A stretch of DNA of 5,567 nt, from NCBI GenBank assembly GCA_015767395.1, contig JADWMI010000170.1, positions 1 through 5,567 of the forward strand, written 5' to 3'. Position 1 is the first letter of the stretch. Every line of letters starts with the position of its first letter. Made by a program: the position numbers and the translations under genes. Origin of the DNA: Bacteroidota bacterium. GTDB lineage: Bacteria; Bacteroidota; Bacteroidia; Flavobacteriales; Flavobacteriaceae. This document shows, one piece after another, positions 1 through 5,567 of the stretch. The notes below the pieces were generated by a model, which had not been told where the DNA came from, did no database searches, and was given only the letters and a program-made list of their open reading frames with translations.

Positions 1-623
1 TTTTAGCAGATTTAGGAGTGTCATCGCATCAGTTTGATGTGGCGGACAGGGGTTTTTCAACTCGTTTTGATGCAGAATTGGATATGAGAATGAATCAGTC
101 TGGTGAATTGTCTGCTTTTGAAGTTGTTAACAATTATGATGAAGAGCAATTGAGTAATGTGCTGTTTCAATATGGTGAATTGAGGAATGCAAAATCAATT
201 GCAAAAAAGATTGTAGATACGCGTTCAGAAAAATCAATTAAAACCAGTTTTGAATTAAAAGAAGTGTTAAGTCAGTTTGTTCCAAAGGCAAAAGAACATA
301 AAGTATTGGCTCAAATTTTTCAGGGAATACGCATTGAAGTAAATCAAGAGATAGCGGTTTTAAAAGAATTTTTAATTCAAATTCCTGAAATTTTAAATGA
401 AGATGGCAGATTGAGTGTCATCTCATACCATTCTTTAGAGGATAGGTTGGTGAAGCGTTTCATTAGAGATGGAATGTTTGAAGGTCAGCCTGAAAAGGAC
501 TTTTATGGAAATATTACAGTCCCAATGAAAAAAGTTGGAAAATTAATGATTCCAACTTCGAAAGAGATTAAGGAAAATAATAGGGCAAGAAGCGCAAAAC
601 TAAGAATTGCAACAATAGCTTAA
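1..623 (+). CDS. rsmH: 16S rRNA (cytosine(1402)-N(4))-methyltransferase RsmH, 5'-truncated by the window
   Basis: C-terminal part (206 residues, codons in phase from position 3) of the SAM-dependent enzyme that N4-methylates C1402 of 16S rRNA in the decoding centre. The fragment opens with the family motif ADLGVSS (fragment residues 2-8). It continues with LSNVLFQYGE (50-59), GIRIEVNQE (108-116), SVISYHSLEDR (138-148) and the closing ENNRARSAKLR (191-201), all typical of RsmH/MraW. The family is about 300 residues long, so roughly 90-100 N-terminal residues, including the first glycine-rich SAM-binding motif, lie upstream of the window. The GTG at 18 is the internal valine of DLGVSS, not a start. 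The gene ends in TAA at 621-623, directly against the next gene's ATG. It sits at its usual place at the head of a dcw cluster. Identification is secure; only the 5' end is unknown. Confidence 0.96.
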   Translation, partial: LADLGVSSHQFDVADRGFSTRFDAELDMRMNQSGELSAFEVVNNYDEEQLSNVLFQYGELRNAKSIAKKIVDTRSEKSIKTSFELKEVLSQFVPKAKEHKVLAQIFQGIRIEVNQEIAVLKEFLIQIPEILNEDGRLSVISYHSLEDRLVKRFIRDGMFEGQPEKDFYGNITVPMKKVGKLMIPTSKEIKENNRARSAKLRIATIA

Positions 624-626
624 ATG
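621..626 (+). promoter_or_regulatory. Abutting stop-start junction rsmH/ftsL-like (TAA-ATG, same frame)
   Basis: The rsmH stop TAA is followed with no gap by the ATG of the ftsL-like gene, and both genes share a reading frame. The preceding 20 bases contain no purine-rich Shine-Dalgarno block. Bacteroidota commonly initiate without one, so start by termination-reinitiation is plausible; that mechanism is inferred, not seen. Confidence 0.6.
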
Positions 627-956
627 TCTAAAATAAAAGATAATATATACAATATACTAAAAGGTAAATTTTTAGTAAGTGATGACTCTTTAAAAAATTG
701 GGGCCTTATCTCGTTTATTGTTTTGTTAATGTTGTTTATGATTGCAAGTGCACATAGTTCAGATAAAAAAGTAATGGAAATTGCAAAGCTAAATAAGGAA
801 GTAAAAGAGTTAAGAGCCCAATTCCTTGATTTACGATCTATTTCAATGAAAGTTAAATTAGAATCAACTATAAGAAAAAAAGTACAAACCCTGGGGTTGA
901 AACCAAGTGAAACCCCTCCTGTAGTAATTAAAGTAACCTCAAAAAGCATAAAATAA
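624..956 (+). CDS. FtsL-like bitopic cell division protein
   Basis: A 110-residue protein with a charged N-terminal cytoplasmic stretch (1-26), one hydrophobic membrane segment (about 27-43, WGLISFIVLLMLFMIAS), and a charged periplasmic part with heptad-like spacing (about 46-90) that could form a coiled coil. The tail reads GLKPSETPPVVIKV (91-104). This topology, the size and the position between rsmH and the division transpeptidase gene match FtsL, which pairs with FtsB/DivIC and connects FtsQ to FtsWI in the divisome. Sequence likeness to proteobacterial FtsL is low, so the function rests on topology, synteny and resemblance to the FtsL-like family of Bacteroidota. Because of its neighbour, this gene is sometimes labelled an S-adenosyl-methyltransferase; nothing here supports that. 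The ATG abuts the rsmH stop in the same frame, which rules out a longer form without readthrough. Confidence 0.85.
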   Translation: MSKIKDNIYNILKGKFLVSDDSLKNWGLISFIVLLMLFMIASAHSSDKKVMEIAKLNKEVKELRAQFLDLRSISMKVKLESTIRKKVQTLGLKPSETPPVVIKVTSKSIK

Positions 957-961
957 AATTG
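956..961 (+). promoter_or_regulatory. TTG start of the PBP gene, two bases after the ftsL-like stop
   Basis: The TTG at 959-961 follows the TAA at 954-956 after two A bases. In this frame the region is open back to a TAA at 929-931, but no ATG or GTG occurs there. The first in-frame ATG downstream (codon 27, 1037) would remove most of the membrane anchor. TTG is therefore the best start. No Shine-Dalgarno sequence precedes it; the upstream bases are A-rich. Confidence 0.75.
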
Positions 962-2950
962 GCTGTAACCAAAAATAAAATATTACTTAAATTAAACATC
1001 GTTTTTCTGTTTGTTGTTATCTTTTTGATAGTGATAATGGTTAAATTGGTTACAATTCAATTTGTTGATGGTGAGAAGTATAGAGGTATATCAGAACAAC
1101 TTACCATAAAACACGATACTATTTATGCTAATAAGGGAAGTGTTTTTTCAGCAGATGGTAGTTTGTTGGCTACGTCTATGTCTCAATATGAGATTAGAAT
1201 GGATGTAATGACTGTAAATGCGGAGGTGTTTGAGAAAAATGTAAAGAGTCTTTCTGTTGAGCTTTCTAAAATGTTCGGACGATCTACATCATATTGGGAA
1301 ACCAAAATTAGAAAAGGGCGTAGTCAAAAAAACAGGTATTTGTTTATTGCTAGAAAGTTAGGTTACAACGACTATATAAAAGTAAAGAAATTTCCAATTT
1401 TTAAATTAGGCGTATATAAGGGTGGATTTATCGCTGAGCAAACTACGGTTAGAGCGCATCCACTTGGTAAAGTAGCGGAAAGAACAGTTGGATATGATGA
1501 TTATAGAGGAGCACCTGGAATAGAAGGGGCTTACCGATCGTATTTAAAAGGTGTAAATGGTTTGCGATTGAAACAAAAAATTGCAAAAGGGCAATGGAAA
1601 CCTATTAGCGATAATAATGAAAAAGAACCCATAAACGGAAAAGATATTGTTACTACTATTGATGTGAATATTCAAGACATCGCACATCATTCCTTACTAA
1701 GGCAGTTAGAGTATTACAAGGCAGAACATGGTTGTGTGGTTGTGATGGAAACGGAAACGGGAGAAGTTAAAGCGATCTCAAATTTAGGAAGGGGACGAAA
1801 TGGTAAGTACTACGAAAAAAGAAATTATGCAGTTTACGAATCACATGAGCCAGGGTCTGCTTTTAAAGTAATGGCAATGGTCGTTGCTTTGGAATCTGGA
1901 AAAATAGATACAAGTACGGTTGTGGATACTGGTACTGGAAGATACAGGATGCATGGGCGGTATATAAATGATTCAAAAAGAGGTGGTTATGGTGAAATTT
2001 CTGCGGCAAGATCCTTAGAGGTTTCCTCAAATATCGCTTTGGCTAGGTTGATTGAAGAAAATTTCACAGAAGACCCAGATGAATTCATCAATGCCTTGTA
2101 TAAAATGAATTTGAATCAGAAATTAGGTTTAGCTATCAAAGGTGAAGGTGAACCAATTATTCCAGATTCTAAGCACAAACTATGGAGTAAAAATGCCTTA
2201 CCATCGATTGCTTATGGGTATAATTTAACGTTGACACCTCTGCAAACATTGACTTTTTACAATGCCATTGCTAATAATGGTGAAATGGTAAAGCCAAGAT
2301 TTGTAAAAGAAATCAGGTCTTATGATAAGCATGTAGAGTCTTTTGAAAAAGAAGTGATTAATCCAAGAATTTGCTCTCAAAAGACAATTAATGAGGTTCG
2401 AGATATTTTAAAAAATGTGGTGGTTCGTGGAACTGGACAGCGTTTATATGATGAGAATTTCTCCATGGCAGGGAAAACAGGTACAGCAAGAACCGAGTAT
2501 GGAAATTATGCCGAATGGGTGAAGGATAGGAAATATATTTCGTCTTTTACAGGTTATTTTCCTGCTGACAATCCAAAATACTCATGCATAGTTGTAATCC
2601 ATAAACCAGATAAAACAGTTGGGTATTATGGTGCTGATGTTTCAGGTCCTGTTTTTAAAGATGTTGCCCAAAAAATTTACACTTCGAATCATATTATAAA
2701 TTCAATTGAAAATAAAACGCCTGAATTTACAAGTGTTCAAAAAAATTACGACGCTTACAATACGTTGTCTGATAAAGAATTTATTTCAATCCCGAATGTA
2801 AAAGGAATGGCGGCTATGGACGCCATTTCTTTACTTGAAAACTTAGGGTTAAAGGTGGAAATTGAAGGTGATGGTAAAGTTGCTGAACAATCTATAAAAC
2901 AAGGTGAAAAATTAGAAAGAGGATTAACCATAATAATAAAATTAGTTTAA
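959..2950 (+). CDS. ftsI: Division-type class B penicillin-binding protein (FtsI/PBP3-like transpeptidase) with C-terminal PASTA domain
   Basis: A 663-residue membrane-anchored D,D-transpeptidase that crosslinks septal peptidoglycan in the periplasm, normally with the glycosyltransferase FtsW. In order it has a short cytoplasmic tail, one membrane segment (about 13-31), a non-catalytic pedestal domain (about 47-220, with ANKGSVFSADGSLLA at 57-71), and the transpeptidase domain (about 228-580). The three penicillin-binding motifs are present: SAFK (300-303, nucleophile S300), SSN (356-358) and KTGT (506-509). A single PASTA domain fills about 609-663, beginning ISIPNVKGM. Class B architecture, with no glycosyltransferase domain, means that the common label 'peptidoglycan glycosyltransferase' would be wrong. 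Its place between the ftsL-like gene and murE supports the divisome role. Translation starts at TTG. A SpoVD-like name is also used for PASTA-bearing members, but nothing here suggests sporulation. Confidence 0.95.
   Translation: MAVTKNKILLKLNIVFLFVVIFLIVIMVKLVTIQFVDGEKYRGISEQLTIKHDTIYANKGSVFSADGSLLATSMSQYEIRMDVMTVNAEVFEKNVKSLSVELSKMFGRSTSYWETKIRKGRSQKNRYLFIARKLGYNDYIKVKKFPIFKLGVYKGGFIAEQTTVRAHPLGKVAERTVGYDDYRGAPGIEGAYRSYLKGVNGLRLKQKIAKGQWKPISDNNEKEPINGKDIVTTIDVNIQDIAHHSLLRQLEYYKAEHGCVVVMETETGEVKAISNLGRGRNGKYYEKRNYAVYESHEPGSAFKVMAMVVALESGKIDTSTVVDTGTGRYRMHGRYINDSKRGGYGEISAARSLEVSSNIALARLIEENFTEDPDEFINALYKMNLNQKLGLAIKGEGEPIIPDSKHKLWSKNALPSIAYGYNLTLTPLQTLTFYNAIANNGEMVKPRFVKEIRSYDKHVESFEKEVINPRICSQKTINEVRDILKNVVVRGTGQRLYDENFSMAGKTGTARTEYGNYAEWVKDRKYISSFTGYFPADNPKYSCIVVIHKPDKTVGYYGADVSGPVFKDVAQKIYTSNHIINSIENKTPEFTSVQKNYDAYNTLSDKEFISIPNVKGMAAMDAISLLENLGLKVEIEGDGKVAEQSIKQGEKLERGLTIIIKLV
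2801..2832 (+). repeat. 12-bp inverted repeat (hairpin) inside the PASTA coding region
   Basis: Bases 2801-2812 (AAAGGAATGGCG) can pair with 2821-2832 (CGCCATTTCTTT) around an 8-base loop. Eleven pairs are Watson-Crick and one is G-U (2805 with 2828). The loop-proximal seven pairs, AATGGCG with CGCCATT, are perfect. It lies in codons for VKGMAAMDAISL of the PASTA domain, about 120 bases before murE. There is no separate U-tract after the stem, so it is not a convincing terminator; it may be a coincidence of codon use. Confidence 0.5.
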
Positions 2951-2953
2951 TTG
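2948..2953 (+). promoter_or_regulatory. Abutting stop-start junction ftsI/murE (TAA-TTG, same frame)
   Basis: The ftsI stop TAA at 2948-2950 is followed directly by the murE TTG start in the same frame, so murE cannot begin further upstream. The next in-frame TTG is codon 8, but the opening MKILKDILYK resembles the N-terminus expected in related MurE proteins, which favours 2951. No Shine-Dalgarno sequence is visible. Confidence 0.7.
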
Positions 2954-4399
2954 AAAATACTTAAAGACATATTGTATAAAGTTGCTATTACTGCCGTTCA
3001 TGGTAATACAGATAAGCCAATATGTGCTATTGAGTTTGATTCCAGAAAAGTAAAACCAAACAATATATTTGTTGCTCAAAAAGGGTTGGCTTTTGATGGT
3101 CATCAATTTATTGATAAAGCTATCGAATTGGGAGTTGCTGCTATTGTCTGTGAAGAAGTGCCAGTAAATTTAGTTGCGGATATAACGTACGTACAAGTTG
3201 AGGATGCAAATATAGCTTTGGCTATTATGGCCTCCAATTTTTATGACAATCCTTCTTCAAAATTGAAATTAATTGGAGTAACCGGTACAAATGGTAAAAC
3301 GACCATTGCTTCGTTATTGTATAATTTATTTCAAAAGGCAGGTTATAAATCTGGATTGATATCTACCGTAAATATTATGGTTGATGCCAAGCTATATGAA
3401 ACTACACATACAACACCAAATTCAGTTTTAATTAACCATTATTTAAATGAAATGGTTGAAACTGGTGTGGATTTCTGTTTTATGGAGGTGAGTTCACATG
3501 GTATCCATCAAAAAAGAACTGAAGGATTGCATTTTACAGGTGGTGTTTTTACCAATTTAACGCACGATCATTTAGATTATCATAAAACTTTTAAAGAATA
3601 TAGAGATGTAAAGAAATCATTTTTTGATTCATTGCCAAAAACAGCATTTGCTTTGGTAAATATTGATGATAAAAATGGATTGGTAATGCTTCAAAATACA
3701 AAAGCCAAAAAGTATTCTTATGCCTTAAAAACAATGGCTGATTTTAAAGTCAAAATCCTAGAAAATCAATTTTCAGGTTTGTTGTTAAACATCAATGGAA
3801 GCGAAGTTTGGGCAAAATTAATAGGAAGCTTTAATGCTTATAATTTGGCTGCAGTTTATGGAGTAGGCAATTTATTGGGTGTTGAAAGTACAGAATCACT
3901 GACTTTAATTAGTGAATTGGAAAATGTAAGTGGCAGATTTCAACATTTTATTTCAAAGGAAGGTGTAACAGCGGTCATAGATTATGCACATACACCAGAT
4001 GCTTTAAAAAATGTATTGGAAACAATTAACGATATAAGAACAGGTAGCGAACAAATTATTACCGTTGTGGGATGCGGAGGAAACCGAGATAAAGCTAAAC
4101 GCCCTATTATGGGGCGTATAGCATCTCAGTTGAGTTCTCAGGTTATTTTCACATCTGATAACCCAAGAAATGAAGATCCCCAAACAATTTTAAATGAAGT
4201 TGAAGCAGGAGTTGAGCCTCAAAATTTTAAAAAAACATTGTCAGTTTTAGATAGAGAGCAGGCGATTAAAACAGCAACCAAACTCGCTAAAACAGGAGAT
4301 ATTATATTAATTGCAGGAAAAGGTCACGAGACCTATCAGGAAATAAAAGGTAAGCGTTCACATTTTGACGATTACGAGAAAATTAGCCAACTATTATAA
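2951..4399 (+). CDS. murE: UDP-N-acetylmuramoyl-L-alanyl-D-glutamate--2,6-diaminopimelate ligase MurE
   Basis: A 482-residue cytoplasmic Mur ligase that adds the third stem-peptide amino acid to UDP-MurNAc-L-Ala-D-Glu using ATP. Full length for the family. The N-terminal UDP-substrate domain (about 1-100) carries FDSRKVKPNNIFVA (29-42). The central ATPase domain has the P-loop GVTGTNGKTT (109-118), HTTPNS (153-158), EVSSHGIHQKR (179-189) and NLTHDHLDYH (202-211). K221 aligns with the lysine carbamylated in characterised Mur ligases. The C-terminal domain has SGRF (327-330), DYAHTPDAL (344-352), GCGGNRDKAKRPIMG (374-388), DNPR (403-406) and GKGHE (457-461). DNPR together with the G and E of GKGHE marks meso-diaminopimelate specificity in E. 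coli MurE, so mDAP is the inferred substrate rather than lysine. The TTG start abuts the ftsI stop; mraY follows after 14 bases. Confidence 0.97.
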   Translation: MKILKDILYKVAITAVHGNTDKPICAIEFDSRKVKPNNIFVAQKGLAFDGHQFIDKAIELGVAAIVCEEVPVNLVADITYVQVEDANIALAIMASNFYDNPSSKLKLIGVTGTNGKTTIASLLYNLFQKAGYKSGLISTVNIMVDAKLYETTHTTPNSVLINHYLNEMVETGVDFCFMEVSSHGIHQKRTEGLHFTGGVFTNLTHDHLDYHKTFKEYRDVKKSFFDSLPKTAFALVNIDDKNGLVMLQNTKAKKYSYALKTMADFKVKILENQFSGLLLNINGSEVWAKLIGSFNAYNLAAVYGVGNLLGVESTESLTLISELENVSGRFQHFISKEGVTAVIDYAHTPDALKNVLETINDIRTGSEQIITVVGCGGNRDKAKRPIMGRIASQLSSQVIFTSDNPRNEDPQTILNEVEAGVEPQNFKKTLSVLDREQAIKTATKLAKTGDIILIAGKGHETYQEIKGKRSHFDDYEKISQLL

Positions 4400-4413
4400 C
4401 CCCTTAGTACGAA

Positions 4414-5567
4414 ATGTTATATTATTTATTTGATTATTTAGAAGCCCATTACAATTTTCCAGGAGCAAACTTGTTTCAGTATATTTCATTTCGTTCTGCA
4501 ATGGCCTTTATTTTGTCATTGGGGATTTCAACTATTTATGGAAAACAAATCATCCGTTATTTGCAACGTATGCAAGTTGGAGAATCTGTACGTGATTTAG
4601 GTTTAGACGGGCAGATTGAAAAAGCTGGTACGCCTACAATGGGTGGAGTTATTATAATTTTAGCAACCATTATACCTGTGCTATTATTTTCTCAGGTAGA
4701 TAATATATATATCATAATTCTTTTAGTAACAACCCTGTGGATGGGAACTATTGGTTTTGTAGATGATTATATCAAAGTTTTTAAAAAGGACAAAGAAGGG
4801 TTAAAAGGAAGATTTAAAATTCTAGGCCAGGTTACATTGGGGATTTTTGTTGGAGCGATGCTTTATTTTCATCCAGCTGTAACTATGAAGGAGAAGTTAC
4901 CCCAAGGAGTTGAAGTTTTTTCTGAAAATGGAAAACAATTACTTTTTGCAGAAGCAGAAAAATCGACTAAAACAACCATACCTTTTTTGAAAGATAACGA
5001 GTTAGACTATGCTGCGGCATTGGATTTATTTGGAGATGGACTATCGGACTATGCTTGGATAATTTTTATTCCTATTGTAATATTTATTATTACTGCCGTA
5101 TCAAATGGTGCAAATTTAACGGATGGCATTGATGGTTTGGCGGCAGGTTCATCGGCTATTATAGTACTCACGCTCGGCGTTTTTGCTTGGGTGTCGGGGA
5201 ACATAATTTTTGCGGATTACTTAGATGTGATGTACATACCAAATTCGGGTGAAATGACCATTTTTATCTCTGCTTTTGTAGGTGCGTTGATTGGTTTTTT
5301 ATGGTACAATACATATCCTGCTCAGGTTTTTATGGGAGATACGGGAAGTTTAACAATTGGAGGAATTATAGCTGTGTTGGCAATTGCTGTAAGAAAGGAA
5401 TTGTTAATTCCAATTTTAGCAGGAATCTTTTTAATTGAAAATTTATCAGTGATTTTACAGGTCGGTTATTTCAAATACACAAAGAAAAAATTTGGTGAAG
5501 GAAGACGAATATTTAAAATGTCACCATTACATCATCACTTCCAAAAATCAGGGTATCATGAGAGTAA
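4414..5567 (+). CDS. mraY: Phospho-N-acetylmuramoyl-pentapeptide-transferase MraY, 3'-truncated by the window
   Basis: An integral membrane enzyme that transfers phospho-MurNAc-pentapeptide from UDP to undecaprenyl phosphate, making lipid I on the cytoplasmic face. The visible 384 residues start [18 protein letters not shown] and are open to the window end; the closing TAA at 5565-5567 is out of frame. Family motifs are present in order: KAGTPTMGG (70-78), FVDDY (115-119, with the aspartate pair D117/D118), [10 protein letters not shown] (234-243), FMGDTGSL (306-313, D309 matching the third essential aspartate) and PLHHHF (371-376). Several hydrophobic segments occur (about 24-42, 77-93, 98-115, 137-151, 214-230, 244-260, 283-298, 315-326 and 331-350). 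Residues about 154-212 form a long hydrophilic loop, larger than in the 360-residue E. coli protein. Only about 20-30 C-terminal residues should be missing. The ATG lies 14 bases after murE without a Shine-Dalgarno sequence. Confidence 0.97.
   Translation, partial: MLYYLFDYLEAHYNFPGANLFQYISFRSAMAFILSLGISTIYGKQIIRYLQRMQVGESVRDLGLDGQIEKAGTPTMGGVIIILATIIPVLLFSQVDNIYIIILLVTTLWMGTIGFVDDYIKVFKKDKEGLKGRFKILGQVTLGIFVGAMLYFHPAVTMKEKLPQGVEVFSENGKQLLFAEAEKSTKTTIPFLKDNELDYAAALDLFGDGLSDYAWIIFIPIVIFIITAVSNGANLTDGIDGLAAGSSAIIVLTLGVFAWVSGNIIFADYLDVMYIPNSGEMTIFISAFVGALIGFLWYNTYPAQVFMGDTGSLTIGGIIAVLAIAVRKELLIPILAGIFLIENLSVILQVGYFKYTKKKFGEGRRIFKMSPLHHHFQKSGYHES

Noticed and set aside
18..20. GTG as a possible start of the first gene.
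   Set aside because: The frame is open to the window edge, and this GTG encodes the valine in the conserved DLGVSS motif of RsmH, so it is internal.
620..949. A 109-residue open frame on the minus strand opposite the ftsL-like gene.
   Set aside because: It lies wholly antisense to a gene supported by synteny, topology and junctions on both sides. Its hydrophobic stretch mirrors the membrane segment on the other strand, and it matches no family I recognise.
3064..3071. TATATTTG, matching the Bacteroidota -7 promoter pattern TAnnTTTG, inside murE.
   Set aside because: The nearest upstream TTTG (3035-3038) is about 25 bases away rather than about 19-21. The site is within conserved murE codons (NNIFVA) and no gene starts just downstream. 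Such matches are frequent in AT-rich DNA.
4099..4117. Six-base inverted repeat ACGCCC / GGGCGT with a 7-base loop.
   Set aside because: It is short, has no following T-tract, and comes from codons for the conserved KRPIMGR motif of MurE; it is probably chance.
4400..4413. The 14-base gap between murE and mraY as a possible terminator or promoter site.
   Set aside because: It is too short for either, with no inverted repeat, no T-tract and no Shine-Dalgarno sequence; it is simply an operon spacer.
5565..5567. TAA at the window end as the mraY stop codon.
   Set aside because: It is out of frame: the last full codon is AGT (5563-5565), so mraY continues past the window.

Overview
The window is a stretch of the conserved division and cell wall (dcw) cluster. 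All genes are on the + strand, in the order rsmH (mraW, 5' end missing), an ftsL-like gene, a PASTA-containing class B penicillin-binding protein gene (ftsI/pbpB type), murE, and mraY (3' end missing). The AT-rich sequence, the lack of Shine-Dalgarno sequences before all four visible starts, the divergent FtsL-like protein, the FtsI-type PBP with one C-terminal PASTA domain, and a MraY with a long extra loop all suggest a member of the Bacteroidota, most likely Flavobacteriia. The assignment comes from recalled family features, not from a search.

Layout: positions 1-623 hold the C-terminal two thirds of RsmH. The ftsL-like gene (624-956) follows with no gap. The transpeptidase gene (959-2950) starts with TTG two bases later. 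murE (2951-4399) also starts with TTG, directly after the previous stop codon. After 14 bases mraY begins at 4414 and runs off the window end. No gap exceeds 14 bases, and I see no convincing promoter or terminator, so this looks like the middle of one polycistronic operon.

How the genes work together: MurE adds the third stem-peptide residue to UDP-MurNAc-dipeptide in the cytoplasm. MraY later moves the finished phospho-MurNAc-pentapeptide onto undecaprenyl phosphate to make lipid I. The FtsI-type transpeptidase crosslinks the exported material at the septum, with the FtsL-like bitopic protein as a probable divisome partner. RsmH methylates 16S rRNA and is a usual dcw passenger.

Novelty: this is an ordinary housekeeping region and I found no undescribed system, mobile element, CRISPR array or RNA gene. 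The points worth a second look are small: two consecutive TTG starts, two stop-start junctions that abut in the same reading frame, and a 12-bp hairpin inside the PASTA coding region about 120 bases before murE.
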